From Leidyana gryllorum EB-2025a (taxonomy: Eukaryota > Apicomplexa): a stretch of DNA of 64,000 nt. The notes below the pieces were generated by a model. It saw only the letters and a program-made list of their open reading frames with translations. It did no database searches and was not told the DNA's origin. The stretch spans positions 1,364,001 to 1,428,000 of the forward strand of contig JBLWGC010000230.1 in NCBI GenBank assembly GCA_048772705.1, read 5' to 3'. Shown piece by piece: positions 1-10,039 of the stretch. Each line of letters begins with the position of its first letter. The first letter of the stretch is position 1. Position numbers and translations under genes: made by a program.

Positions 1-144
1 TCAAACGTCCAGATCGTTTGACTCAAATGTATACACGATGTACACTCATCTGGATCGGTTGGGACCAAAAATACCTATTTCTTGGCAGAAAGTCAAGCAG
101 ACACGAAGGATCGTCACCGCCGGATTAGTTTGAGAACCTTTCGA

Positions 145-790
145 TTAGGGCTCGGTGAGGCCATCATCGACATAGACAGATGGGCTCTTCTCCTCGAAGT
201 CTTTGAAGCTCTTCCGTTCCCAGCCGTGGCCGCCAGCAGCCACGACTCTCTCCATACTTTTGATAGCCGTCAAATACCACCAGCTGAGACCGAGGTACAC
301 ACACGCCCATACAGTGGACCAAAGGCACTGAAGCCAGATGATTCTCTCCAGACTCCTTCCGGCGAGATACCAGTTCGTGATGTCATAATGGCCGTATCGA
401 ACATGAATGCGGAAACGTGTCCATTTGGTGATTACGGATGCAGTCTCTATGAAAATTGCCGCAAAAGCGCCTGAAGCATTGATTCATCAGTCAGGGGGAA
501 AGCTGTGAGACATTTGCCTTCTCACCGTGTCGGAGGGCTCTGAGTCCGCCTCCCCATCTCGTGAGTGTTGAGATGAATCCCAGGACACCGATGCAGAACA
601 CAATCAGATCAAAGGCCATTTGGTCGTAGAACACTCCCCAGAGGTGTTCATCCCACTCCAACCTGATATACTCCTCCACTTTGTTGCCAATGGGGACCAG
701 AGAGACTATGAGTACGAACAGAGCCAAGGGACAGAAGCGCCAAATGGCTGCTTTGTGATCCGTCGGTGGAGGTACTGTGCACTCAAACAT
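145..790 (-). CDS. Family 1 membrane protein, copy A
   Basis: Two exons, 526-790 and 145-470, joined across a 55-nt GT-AG intron, give 196 residues. I see four hydrophobic segments: two in exon 1 (PLALFVLIVSLV and LIVFCIGVLGFI) and two in exon 2 (around AAIFIETASV and TVWACVYLGLSWW). These are followed by AIKSMERVV, GGHGWERKSF and an acidic C-terminus, VDDGLTEP. The start is set at MFEC because four paralogues begin at the matching place (MCRC, MPRR, MCRV, MKCC). It is the first of five related genes on this strand and is closest to copies B and C. I recognise no known family, so the function is unknown; a small four-span membrane protein is an inference from hydropathy. The downstream flank reaches the window edge. 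Confidence 0.75.
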
Positions 791-1083
791 TTTGGGGCAC
801 CAAGCAGCCGATCTCGGAGGTCGCACGCTCAGCCAGCTGTGCACCCGAATTCGCCTCCCAATCAATCGAACAGACCTTTGACCCCAATCTGGAAGTCAGG
901 TGTCCAAAATATTTCTTAGTCGGCTAACCTTCTCAAACTCCACGTCCAGACGCAGAACAGACGTGTTGGCAACGAAACTACAATGCAAACTCATCGGCAC
1001 AGTGTCAGTTGAGACCAAAAATGCCCATCTCGTCAAGCAAGTCATTGAGATACTTATGAATATCACCCGCGGTATATTTCCAG

Positions 1084-1738
1084 TCAGGGCTCGTTGAGCC
1101 CCTCATCGACATTGACAGATCGGCTCTTCTCCTCGAGCTGCTTGAAACTCTTCCGTTCCCAGCCGTGGCCGCCAGCAGCCACGACTCTCTCCATACTTTT
1201 GATAGCCGTCAAATACCACCAGCTGAGGCCGAGGTACACACACGCCCATACAGTGGACCAAATGCACTGGAGAAGAACTCTCTTCTCCAAATCTATGTCC
1301 TCCTGCTGCACCCAATTCCCGTTCTGGTCGTACCCCCAGCTAAAGTCGAGATACCCTTCTCGGATCGCATCCCCGTATAGGCCCCACTTGAACCATACGA
1401 CACCGATCTCGACCAATATGACAGCAATCGCCGCTGCATTGTAATTCACTGTGGAAAAAGAGTGTCTCCTCACCTTTTGGGAGAGCGCTGAGTCCAGCTT
1501 GCCACCGCCCAATCACTGAGACCAGTCCCATAACACCGACCAGAAAGACCATCACATCGAAAGTCTGAGTGGTCCAGAAGAAGGAAAACAGGTCGTCATC
1601 GTTGTAGAAATATGCGAACTCCTCCACTTTGTTGATAATGAGGAATAGAGAAACTGTCACGATGGCAAGCCCCAAAGGGCACTTTCCCCAGATAGCCGCT
1701 TTGTCGTTTCGAGTCGGGGGTATTGTGCATCGACACAT
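1084..1738 (-). CDS. Family 1 membrane protein, copy B
   Basis: Exons 1474-1738 and 1084-1433 with a 40-nt intron encode 204 residues. Exon 1 carries MCRCTIPPTRND, then two hydrophobic spans (LAIVTVSLFLII and VMVFLVGVMGLVSV). Exon 2 carries AAIAVILVEIGVVWFKW and the nearly invariant WWYLTAIKSMERVVAAGGHGW block. A closer AG would give a 25-nt intron, but the 40-nt choice aligns the A-x-A start of exon 2 with copies A and C, so I prefer it. The last 80 residues are almost identical to copies A and C at the DNA level, which points to recent duplication or gene conversion. Function unknown. Confidence 0.75.
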
Positions 1739-1755
1739 TGGGAGTGGCAGACAAA

Positions 1756-1836
1756 AGTGAGTGAGTGAGTGAGTCGGTTTGTCTCACGCTTTTCACCCGA
1801 ATTCGCGTTCCAACCAATCAATCAATCAATCAATCC
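1756..1836. repeat. Tetranucleotide microsatellites upstream of copy B
   Basis: Two short tandem runs, (GTGA)n near 1756-1774 and (AATC)n near 1814-1836, sit in the 351-bp spacer between copy B's start and copy C's stop. I see no gene in this spacer. Confidence 0.85.
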
Positions 1837-2089
1837 CAGAGACCACCGTGAATTTCTGACGGCATCAAACGTCGGATCCTATAAGCTTCCTCTTTTTCCA
1901 GAGTTGGAGGTGGACCTCCCAAAGCTCCGTATCAGACGTCAAAACAGCTTTGTTGGTAACGAAAACACAATCAATGTACACTTGTCGGTGCAGTGCCGGT
2001 CGGTTGAGACCAAAAATGCCGATCTATCCAAAGATGCTCAATGAAAATTGGCAGAATTTCGCCTTCTGAGTGACTCGGGAACTTTCACC

Positions 2090-2702
2090 CTACGCCTTGT
2101 TGAGCCCATCATCGACATAGACAGCTCGGTTCTTCTCCTCGAAGCTCTTCCGTTCCCAGCCGTGGCCGCCAGCAGCCACGACTCTCTCCATACTTTTGAT
2201 AGCCGTCAAATACCACCAGCTGAGGGCGAGATACACACACGCCCATACAGTGGACCAAATGCACTGGAAGCGAGAGGTGGACCGTTCAAGCGCCAAGTAG
2301 TCTTCAGCCCGGATAACCCAGCGATAAAGTGTGCTCCATTTGGTCATTACGAGGCCAGGTTCCATGAACATCGTAGCGAGTGCCCCTGAAACATCAGCTA
2401 CTATTCAAAAGAAAGCTTTGTGGACGTCCTTCCTCACCTCCTCTGAGTGCTCTCAATCCCCCTTCCCATCGCACAATGACCACCACCACTCCAAGAACAC
2501 CCATTGTGAGGATAATCAGATCAAAAGGTGCCACCTTCCAGTACATTGCAAGAAGTTCTTGCTCCCGGGAGTAAACTATGTGCTCTTCCGCTTTGTTAAT
2601 GATGATGCCGAGAGACACTGCCAACACAAAGAGTGCCAGTGGGCAGCATTGCCAAATGGCTGCTGCGTCGCTTCGGGTCGGCGGTATTAAGCGTCGTGGC
2701 AT
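2090..2702 (-). CDS. Family 1 membrane protein, copy C
   Basis: Exons 2438-2702 and 2090-2385, joined over a 52-nt intron, encode 186 residues. The N-terminus MPRRLIPPTRSD aligns with copy B. Hydrophobic spans follow at PLALFVLAVSLGIII and LIILTMGVLGVVVVIV, then ATMFMEPGLVMTKW and the shared TVWACVYLALSWWYLTAI. The C-terminal tail is shorter than in A and B (SFEEKNRAVYVDDGLNKA). Exon and intron phases match the other copies. Function unknown. Confidence 0.75.
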
Positions 2703-3166
2703 CTGTGAGCGTTTGATAAAAAGCCATGATTTGTGGCAGATCTCTCAAACTGTGCGTCAATTTCGCAGTCCCAACCTTCTGCTACGTGAATCGTTTTGCT
2801 ACTAAAGCTGCGTCTTCCAGGGAAGACGATCACTAATTCCTGCAAATGTTCAGTAACGTCTTGCGCTTGCCAGCATTGACCAGACAAAGATTGTGGGGTG
2901 AGAGGTGGTGACGCTTGTGATGGCAGATTAGTTCTGCCCTTCCGACGGCAACACAGGTTTGCTGTTTACTGAACGGTATCGTTTGAGCACTCGATTTTCG
3001 GGCTGTGGTATGGGGGTGGGGTGGTATCTGTGAGTTTCGGAGCTTTTGCGGCCGACTCTATTTGATTTTGTTACGCTTAGGATTCAACTATTGGAGTGAG
3101 AGATCAATTTCGAGGTACTCCATCCATCAGGGCCTCTATAGATTATCACAGCTTGTCAGAGATATG
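2703..3166. other. 464-bp spacer, no gene seen
   Basis: This stretch lies between copies C and D of family 1. I find no ORF with family similarity and no clear repeat in it; it should contain the promoter of copy C. Confidence 0.5.
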
Positions 3167-3799
3167 CTAAGGATCAGCAGGAGTTGTCAATGAGCCGAGT
3201 TGATTTTGCTGCTCCAGTCGGCGCTCGCGAGCCCGAGCGGCTATGAATTTGTAATCCTTGAACTCCCATCCTGAGCCTCCGATCGATATAATTTGGTGTA
3301 AGCTTTTGATGGCCCCAGAGAACCACCAATAGACAATGATATACAAGAGGAACCACACCGCGCACCAGATGAAAGCAAAGTTTGCATCTGCTGCGGTGCG
3401 CCAGCCCTCGCGCGAGCTGATTCCCAACCTGGCCATCAATGTACCGGTCTCAAGGACGACAGTCGCTTTGGCCACTGCAAGAGAGAATCAGTACAGTAGA
3501 GTGGATATGCAACCAGTCTCACCATGTCGAAGATATTTGAGACCTGTGGCCAGGCGAAATAGCACCGAGACAATGCCCAGAAGCCCAAACAAGGCGAAAA
3601 AGAGGTCAAAGAGAATGAGGAATTGCCAGGGACCATAGTTTGGCTGCTTGGTGTAGAATCCCCATACCATAATCCACCACACCAGAACGATCTTGTTAGC
3701 GAGAACGAGACTCGAAATCAGCAACACAAAGAGGGCCAAGGGACAACAGTAGCAGCCTCTGTCCAAGTCATCTCTTGTTTTCGGCAAGACACGGCACAT
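3167..3799 (-). CDS. Family 1 membrane protein, copy D (divergent)
   Basis: Exons 3523-3799 and 3167-3474 with a 48-nt intron encode 194 residues. The layout is that of copies A-C: PLALFVLLISSLVL, then LFFALFGLLGIVSVLFRL, then FIWCAVWFLLYIIVYWW. The sequence is clearly divergent, with SIGGSGWEFKDY replacing GGHGWERKSF and a basic tail (ARARERRLEQQNQ). This copy is the best match to the decayed family-1 pieces found between the family-2 genes downstream in the array, which share its GIVSVLFRLATGLKYL and GISSREGW blocks. Function unknown. Confidence 0.72.
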
Positions 3800-3924
3800 T
3801 ATCCGCTACATAATACTCAACTTGACGCTTCTTAGCCGATGTGATGTATACTACCTCGAAAATTTTATATTCTAGCTTTACAATGTGATTGCATTGTCTG
3901 GGAGGGCTTAAGGTGAGGAGACCC

Positions 3925-4624
3925 TCACTCAGCTGAGCTATTCGCTGTTCCTGAGTCGCAAACGTTTGGTGCAATGGGGGTCTCCGGGGAGACCGCGCGC
4001 CCGTAGGCTGGGATCCGAGAGGTGGTGGTGGTAGAGGTGGTGGTGGTAGAGGTGGGCGAAGGTGGGGGCATTATGTTTCGCTCGGGCGCCGGAGCGGTTG
4101 AACGTCGCGGGGCGGCAGCCTCGATGTGAGTTTCGCGAGCTGCGCGTCTCTTCTTCAGGTGACGTTCTTCATCTCTCTTCCAGTAATAACTATGCAGGAG
4201 CACAGTGTTCAACATATGGAGCATCGCGTGCAGAACAGGAGCTGCGTCATCGAAATGCAGCCGCCCAACATGCTTGGTATCCATAGAGTGAAAGATACAC
4301 ATCACCACCCCGGCAAACGCGAACTTATCAAGCACTGAGAGAAAATCACAGACTGATTAAGCCGAGATTAATCTTACCCTCAAAGCTCGGGCAGGCGCAA
4401 CAGTGCTGCCGAAAGGCATTCTCGGCCCAGAAAACCCCAACCATCCAGAGTGACGCGGCAAAAGCGCAGAATGTGTAGCTGTGATTCGGTCAATCGACAT
4501 CTCAGTCTCAGTACCCCACTCACCTGTTGCCCGTAAACAGTTCCCACATTGCCACACTGGTGAAGCTCACGATAGGCACCAAAAGTACCAGCATGTGCCA
4601 CTCGAGTTCGAGGATTCCAACCAT
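3925..4624 (-). CDS. Family 2 tail-repeat membrane protein, copy 1
   Basis: Three exons (4524-4624, 4378-4478, 3925-4334; introns 45 and 43 nt) encode 203 residues. Exon 1 is a hydrophobic start (MLVLLVPIVSFTSVAMW). Exon 2 has a span around FAASLWMVGVFW and a Cys-rich turn (HCCACP). Exon 3 adds KFAFAGVVMCIF and a further span, then a basic stretch and a Pro/Thr-rich tail with TTTTSRIPAYGRAVSPETPI. The RIPAYGR motif and exon phases define the family. Together with copy 6 it keeps a second intron that copies 2-5 lack, so it is probably an older member. It is the most divergent copy. No known domain recognised. Confidence 0.72.
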
Positions 4625-4784
4625 TGTCGCTTTGGGGGCAACGAGTAGCAATGCCGCTTTGGGTCTGATTCAGCAGGTGATCTAGAACGAATCGGTCGGT
4701 TTTCGGCTAGGATTAAAATCTTTGGCCTCGCCCCGTTGCAGTGAGACACACTAACATTGAACTGTTCAGGGGCACGCACTCACA

Positions 4785-4925
4785 AGCTGACAGTAATGTT
4801 CACACCTGGTGAGGTCACCAGCCCCGTGCGAGCTGATTCCCCACCGGCTCATCAGTGTTCCTTTCTCACAATTCTAGTCTCCCTCATCGGCGACCTCAAC
4901 GTGATGCTGAGGTGACGTATGCTGC
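4785..4925 (-). pseudogene. Family 1 remnant R1
   Basis: On the minus strand this piece reads GTLMSRWGISSHGAGDLTR, which matches GTLMARLGISSREGWRTA of family-1 copy D. No matching exon 1, membrane span or start remains. It lies between family-2 copies 1 and 2, where similar debris separates every neighbouring pair. Confidence 0.5.
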
Positions 4926-4957
4926 TTAGAGAATTTCCGTCTTGCTTCACTTCTGAG

Positions 4958-5686
4958 TTACATTGTCCGGTGGGCCTTCATGTAGAGACGGGACTCAGCT
5001 GAATCCGCTGTTGTTGAGTCGGATTCTTCTGCGGCACTGGGTGTTCCCGGCGGGGGGCGCCCGTAAGCAGGAATTCGAGAGGTGGTGCTGGGGAAATGTG
5101 GGATCACTATGTTTCGCTTGGGCGCTGGGGAGGCTGGGGGCGCGGCTGATGCTCGGTTGGCCGTGACACGTTTCTCCCGTCGTGTTCTGTAATAAGGATT
5201 CAGTGATATACTGCACCAAAACGAGAGAAAACCCGCGATTAAGTCCAGTGTGCGTCCGTTCCGCACATGTTGGTATACCCAATCTTCTAGTGCAGCTCCG
5301 CGGAGTGTCCTCAGCACCGAAGTAATCCAGATGAGGCCCCTCGCCCCCGAGAACGGTTCGATCAGTGTAAAAACTTCACAGCGCCTATCAGCTGAATTGG
5401 ACTGTACTGGCGGCACGCTCCAGCAGGTGCAGGGACGCAGCTGAAAGACGATCTCCATCACAATAATCTGGGCGAGCCAGACTGACGCGGCAACTATGGG
5501 AAAGAGGGATCTATGATTGGATCACTTTACATCTCAGTATCACTACCCCACTCACAAGCTGTGCATCATCTTCCCGAGCGCCGCAACGCCAGACAAGAGA
5601 ATGATAGGAGACAATAGATCCAGCATGAGCCGCTCAAACTTGAGGGATGAGAGCGGGAGCTTTTCTGCTTCCGCTTGGCAACTCAT
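4958..5686 (-). CDS. Family 2 tail-repeat membrane protein, copy 2
   Basis: Exons 5556-5686 and 4958-5510 (45-nt intron) encode 227 residues. Exon 1 begins MSCQAEAEKLPLSSLKFE and enters a hydrophobic span (LSPIILLSGVAAL). Exon 2 reads IVAASVWLAQIIVMEIVFQL, then a Cys-rich turn RPCTCWSVPP, further hydrophobic segments (GARGLIWITSV, LIAGFLSFWCSISL), a basic YRTRREKR border and the tail. The tail has one unit of the APKRNIVIPHFPSTTSRIPAYG repeat. A second intron seen in copies 1 and 6 is absent. Function unknown; a membrane protein with a cytosolic proline-rich tail is inferred. Confidence 0.75.
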
Positions 5687-5746
5687 TGCCGCTTCCGGGA
5701 ATCTGTTATTCGGGAATCTATGCTAGCAAACACGCAGCATGAGGGT

Positions 5747-5915
5747 GCAAACACACTCCGGGATCTTACCTCCGACGGCAAGAAGTCGCGATGCCATTAT
5801 GAGTTTGACTCAGCCCGAGATCTGCAACGGACCGGTACAGAGCTCAAAAAGATCTCAGACTCAGCAAAAGCACTACTTGCCAACTGCGTCTCCTTGCAAT
5901 CAGACACACTAAGAA
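5747..5915 (-). promoter_or_regulatory. Conserved block upstream of family 2 copy 2
   Basis: A stretch of about 170 bp recurs upstream of each family-2 gene. Core words on the plus strand are AAGAAGTCGCGATGCC and CTCAGACTCAGCAAAAGCACTA. A conserved donor (minus-strand GGAG|gtaag) at its gene-proximal edge and an acceptor-like ttgctagcatag near 5720 suggest a 5'UTR intron of about 50 nt. It may hold the promoter and 5'UTR. Confidence 0.45.
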
Positions 5916-5984
5916 GGAAGACTAAGAAGGAAGACACACACACCCACAGACACACACATACTCACGATGCCCCTTGAATGGACA

Positions 5985-6210
5985 GAAAGGTTGCATCGGG
6001 AGAGGTGTTCCAGCCCTTGCGCGAGCTGATGCCCAATCAATATACCGGATTCACAGTGTCGAGATGTTCAAGACCATTGGCCAGCCGCAACAGTACCGAG
6101 ACCCCAATGGTTAGAGAGAAGCAGACTTAAATCGAATAGTAGCACTCCTCATCCCAAGTTATCCGGTACTTGAACGTGATAGTGACTTGACGTATGCTAC
6201 TTCGAGAATT
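5985..6210 (-). pseudogene. Family 1 remnant R2
   Basis: On the minus strand this reads IGVSVLLRLANGLEHL, matching LGIVSVLFRLATGLKYL at the end of exon 1 of family-1 copy D. About 29 nt later comes GISSRKGWNTSPDATF, matching GISSREGWRTAADANF of exon 2. The intron end and the start of exon 2 are deleted, and no N-terminal part or last span remains. Confidence 0.6.
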
Positions 6211-6253
6211 TCCGTGTAACGTTACGATTCAAGTTCGTCGTAAAACTTCTGCG

Positions 6254-7129
6254 TTACACTGTCCGGCGGGCGTTCATGTAGAGACGCTCAGCTGAATCCG
6301 CTGTTGTTGAGTCAGATTCTTCTGGGGCGATTGGTGTATCCGCGGGGGGGCGCCCGTAAGCTGGAATTCGAGAGGTGGTGCTGGGGAAATGTGGGATCAC
6401 TATGTTTCGCTTGGGCGCTGGGGGGCGCGCATAGGCTGGAATTCGAGAGGTGGTGCTGGGGAAATGTGGGGTCGCTATGTTTCGCTTGGGCGCTGGGGGG
6501 CGCCCATAAGCTGGAATTCGAGAGGTGGTGCTGAGGAAATGTGGGGTCGCTATGTTTCGCTTGGGCGCTGGGGGTGCTGGAGGCGCAGCTGATGCGCGGT
6601 TGGCCTTCACACGTACTTTTCGTCTATGTAGGTAACTACGGGCTACTGACAAACTGCAGAGAAGCGAGAAGAGGCTCGAGAGAGCATCCGCTGTGTAAGC
6701 GTGTAGCCCCTCCTCCGGCGAAATCCTCTCTTCTTTCGCCAGAACAATACCAATGATAATCAAAACAAGCAACAAGATGACCCGCGCCACTGTCAACGCA
6801 TCCAGAACCTCCAAAACTTCACAGCTGGGATCATCTGAGTCTGCGTCTACCGGCGGGACGGTCCAGCAGGTGCAGGGACGCAGCTGAAAGACCATCTCTG
6901 TCACAATAATCTCAACGAGCCAAAGTGCCGCGTCAATGATGGGATAGTAGGACCTGTGATCGGATCACTCGACATCTGAGTATCACTACCTCACTCACGG
7001 AATGTGCACCATCATCACGTACGCCGCCACGCCGGACAAGACAATGGTAGGCCACAATAAATTCAGCATCGGCCACTTAAACTTGAGGGATGAGAGCGGG
7101 AGCGTTTGTGGTTCATCTTGGCAACTCAT
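6254..7129 (-). CDS. Family 2 tail-repeat membrane protein, copy 3 (three tail repeats)
   Basis: Exons 6999-7129 and 6254-6953 (45-nt intron) encode 276 residues, the longest family-2 copy. The N-terminal half matches the other copies: MSCQDEPQTLPLSSLKFK, a span at WPTIVLSGVAAYVMM, then ALWLVEIIVTEMVFQL, RPCTCWTVPP, ARVILLLVLIIIGIVL and SSLFSLLCSLSVA, ending at basic HRRKVRVKANR. The tail holds three units of a 25-residue repeat, PPAPKRNIxxPHFxSTTSRIPAYGR, against one or two in the siblings. The units are nearly identical in DNA, so the number probably changes by slippage or unequal exchange. Function unknown. Confidence 0.77.
6361..6585 (-). repeat. Three 75-bp tandem repeats in the copy 3 tail
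   Basis: The word CTGGAATTCGAGAGGTGGTG recurs at 6361, 6436 and 6511, an exact 75-bp period, and encodes the 25-residue RIPAYGR repeat in frame on the minus strand. There are no spacers, so this is a coding minisatellite. Confidence 0.9.
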
Positions 7130-7187
7130 TGCTGCTCCGGGGGATCCGCTATTCCCAAATCTGTGCTAGCAAATACGCAACATGAGG

Positions 7188-7358
7188 GTGCAAACACACT
7201 CCGGAGAACTTACCTCCGACGGCAAGAAGTCGCGATGCCGCTATGAGTTTGACTCAGCCCGAGATCTGCAACGGACCGGTACAGAGCTCAAAAAGATCTC
7301 AGACTCAGCAAAAGCACTATTTGCCAAGTGCGTCTCCTTGCAGTCAGACACACTAAGA
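7188..7358 (-). promoter_or_regulatory. Conserved block upstream of family 2 copy 3
   Basis: This is nearly identical to the block at 5747-5915, including the minus-strand splice donor GGAG|gtaag. An acceptor-like ttgctagcacag lies about 53 nt downstream and 40 nt before the ATG, so a 5'UTR intron is likely. Confidence 0.45.
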
Positions 7359-7394
7359 CGGAACACACACACACCCACAGACACACACATACTC

Positions 7395-7640
7395 ACGATG
7401 CCCCATGACTGGACAGAAAGGTTGCATCGGGAGAGGTGTTCCAGCCCTTGCGCGAGCTGATGCCCAATCAATATACCGGATTCACAGTGTCGAGATGTTC
7501 AAGACCATTGGCCAGCCGCAACAGTACCGAGACACCAATGCTTACGGCGAACCAGACTTGAATCGAACAGTAGTACTCTTCGTCCCAAGTTATCCGGTAC
7601 TTGAACGTGAGAGTGACTTGACGTATGCTGCTTCGAGAAT
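7395..7640 (-). pseudogene. Family 1 remnant R3
   Basis: The minus strand carries ITWDEEYYCSIQVWFAVSIG, then VSVLLRLANGLEHL (end of exon 1) and GISSRKGWNTSPDATF (part of exon 2). The gap between the two parts is too short to hold the missing intron end and exon 2 start. It is nearly identical to R2, so it was copied together with its neighbouring family-2 gene. Confidence 0.6.
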
Positions 7641-7684
7641 TTCCGTGTAACGTTACGATTCAAGTTCGTCGTAAAACTTCTGCG

Positions 7685-8423
7685 TTAAACTGTCCGGCGG
7701 GCGTTCATGTAGAGACGCTCAGCTGAATCCGCTGTTGTTGAGTCGGATTCTTCTGGGGCGATTGGTGTATCCGCGGGGGGGCGCCCGTAAGCTGGAATTC
7801 GAGAGGTGGTGCTGGGGAAATGTGGGATCACTATGTTTCGCTTGGGCGCTGGGGAGGCTGGGGGTGCGGCTGATGCTCGAATGGCGTTCACACGTTCATC
7901 CCGTCTGCGTGTGTAAAAAGTAGCTATTTGTAGACAGCACAACAACGAGAGAAACCCCGCGATTAAGTCCAGTATGACTCCGCTCATAAAACGACCGAAT
8001 GTCCAATGTTCTGCTCCAGCTCGAAGAAGTGCGCCGAACACCGAAAATACCAATAACATAGCCCTCAGCACCTCGAACCCTTCGATCAGTACAAATACTA
8101 GACACCTTGGAGCTTTATCATCATCAAAAAGATGAGCGGAGTGTACCGGCGGCACGGTCCAGCAGATGCAGGGACGCAGCTGAAAGACCATCTCTGTCAC
8201 AATAATCTCAACGAGCCAGAGTGGCGGGCAAACAATGTAATAGAAGGATCTGTGTTGGATCACTCAACGTCTCAGATCAGTACCCCACTCACAAGCTGTG
8301 CACCATCGTCCCGAACGCCGCAAAGCCAGACAAGATAATGGTAGGCCACAATAGATTCAGCATCTGCCACTCAAGCTTGAGCGATGAGCACGGGAGCGTT
8401 TCTGCTGCTGCTCGGGCAGTCAT
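7685..8423 (-). CDS. Family 2 tail-repeat membrane protein, copy 4
   Basis: Exons 8293-8423 and 7685-8249 (43-nt intron) encode 231 residues. Exon 1 begins MTARAAAETLPCSSLKLEW and enters WPTIILSGFAAFG. Exon 2 has IVCPPLWLVEIIVTEMVFQL, the turn RPCICWTVPP, then spans at LRAMLLVFSVFGALL and LIAGFLSLLCCLQIA. A basic TRRRDERVNA border precedes a tail with one RIPAYGR repeat unit. The membrane half is closest to copy 2, while the last 60 residues are nearly identical to copies 3 and 5, a mosaic that suggests gene conversion of the tail. Function unknown. Confidence 0.75.
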
Positions 8424-8480
8424 TGCTGCTGTTAGGATCCGCTATCGCAAATCTGTGCTAGCAAACACTCAATATAAGGG

Positions 8481-8652
8481 TGCAAACACACTTCGGGATC
8501 TTACCTCCGACGCCAAGAAGTCGCGATGTCGCTATGAGTCTGATTCAGCCCGAGATCTGCAACGGACCGGTCCAGGGCTCAAATAGATCTCAGACTCAGC
8601 AAAAGCACTATTTGCCAACTGCGTCTCCTTGCAGTCAGACACACTAAGACGG
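8481..8652 (-). promoter_or_regulatory. Conserved block upstream of family 2 copy 4
   Basis: Same block as at 5747 and 7188, with AAGAAGTCGCGATG and CTCAGACTCAGCAAAAGC on the plus strand and the minus-strand GGAG|gtaag donor retained. Confidence 0.45.
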
Positions 8653-8699
8653 AAGACACACAGACACACACATTGTCATATACACACAGACACACACAG

Positions 8700-8885
8700 A
8701 TTTACTGTGTCGAGATGTTCGAGACCATTGGCCAACTGCAACTGTACCGAGACACCAATGGTTAGAGAGAAGCAGACTTGAATCGAAAAGTTGCACTCTT
8801 CATCCCAAGTTATCTGGTAATTGAACGTGATAGTGACTTGACGTATGCTGCTTCGAGAAGTTTGTGTAACGGTACAATTCAATTT
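8700..8885 (-). pseudogene. Family 1 remnant R4
   Basis: Only the exon 1 end survives: QITWDEECNFSIQVCFSLTI followed by GVSVQLQLANGLEHLDT on the minus strand. The exon 2 piece seen in R2 and R3 is replaced by a (TG)n-rich run, so this remnant is more eroded. Confidence 0.5.
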
Positions 8886-8903
8886 CGTCTCAAAACTTCT
8901 GAG

Positions 8904-9704
8904 TTACACTGTCCGGCCCGCGTTCATGTAGATACGCTCAGCTGAATCCGCTGTTGTTGAGTCGGATTCTTCTGGGGCGATTGGTGTATCCGCGGGGGGG
9001 CGCCCGTAAGCTGGAATTCGAGAGGTGGTGCTGGGGAAATGTGGGATCACTATGTTTCGCTTGGGCGCTGGGGGGGGCCCATAAGCTGGAATTCGAGAGG
9101 TGGTGCTGAGGAAATGTGGGGTCGCTATGTTTCGCTTGGGCGCTGGGGGTGCTGGAGGCGCAGCTGATGCTCGGTTGGCCTTCACACGTACTTCTCGTCT
9201 GTGCAGGTAACTACCGGTTACTGACGCATAGCAGGCAAGCGAGAAAAGGTGCGAGACACAATCCACTGCGTAAATGTGTCGCCCCTCCTCCGGCGACCTC
9301 CTCCCATCTCTAGTCAGAACAATATTATTGGCACCCAAACCAATGAACAAGATGACCCTCGGGAACATCAACGCATGCAGAACCATCAAAACTTCACAGC
9401 TGGGATCATGTGAGTTTGCGTATACCGGCGGGCCGGTCCAGCAGGTGCAGGGACGCAGCTGAAAGACCATCTCTGTCACAATAATCTCAACCAGCCAGAG
9501 TACCGCGTCAACGATGGGATAGTAGGACCTGTGATCGGATCACTCGACATCTGAGTATCACTACCTCACTCACGGCATGTGCACCATCATCACGTATGCC
9601 GCCACGCCGGACAAGACAATGGTAGGCCACAATAGATTCAGCATCGGCCACTTAAACTTGAGGGATGAGAGCGGGAGCGTTTGTGGTTCCGCTTGGCATC
9701 TCAT
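8904..9704 (-). CDS. Family 2 tail-repeat membrane protein, copy 5 (two tail repeats)
   Basis: Exons 9574-9704 and 8904-9528 (45-nt intron) encode 251 residues. It is very close to copy 3 throughout exon 1 (MRCQAEPQTLPLSSLKFKW, WPTIVLSGVAAYVMM) and shares RPCTCWTGPPV and basic HRREVRVKANR. Its third and fourth spans differ more (PRVILFIGLGANNIVL; SHLFSLACYASVTG). The tail has two 25-residue RIPAYGR units, one fewer than copy 3. It is probably a recent duplicate of copy 3. Function unknown. Confidence 0.76.
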
Positions 9705-9759
9705 TGCTGCATCGGGGGATCCGCTATTCCCAAATCTGTGCTAGCAAACACTCAACATG

Positions 9760-9915
9760 AGGGTGCAAACACACTTCGGGATCTCACCTCCGACGGCAAG
9801 AAGTCGCGATGTCGCTTTGAGCCTGGCTGAGCTCGAGATGTGCAACGAACCTGGCCAGGGCTCAAATAGATCTCAGACTCAGCAAAAGCACTATTTGCCA
9901 ACTGCGTCATTTTGC
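9760..9915 (-). promoter_or_regulatory. Conserved block upstream of family 2 copy 5
   Basis: Same upstream block, with the donor now gtgag in place of gtaag and several point changes (GGCTGAGCTCGAGATGTGC). Confidence 0.4.
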
Positions 9916-9936
9916 ACTCAGCACGCCAAGACGGTA

Positions 9937-10026
9937 GACACGCACACACGCACACACACGCACACGCACACACACACACACACACACGCACACACACGCC
10001 GTCCACACACACACACACACACACAC
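9937..10026. repeat. CA/TG microsatellite
   Basis: About 90 bp of (CA)n broken by CG steps. Shorter CA runs sit at matching places near 5935, 7366 and 8655, so the microsatellite is part of the duplicated unit. Confidence 0.9.
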
Positions 10027-10039
10027 ATTCACACGTTTC

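Noticed and set aside
1434-1473. A 25-nt intron in family-1 copy B
   Set aside because: An alternative acceptor 15 nt further gives 40 nt and aligns exon 2 with its paralogues, so the ultra-short version is not needed.
1094-2389. Plus-strand ORFs repeating AASSHDSLHTFDSRQIPPAE at 82, 1165 and 2048
   Set aside because: They are the antisense of the conserved last exon of family-1 copies A-C; the minus-strand reading has membrane spans and consistent splicing.
6361-6585. Regular 75-bp repeats resembling a CRISPR array
   Set aside because: There are no unique spacers, the repeats are contiguous and in frame, and the context is eukaryotic coding sequence.
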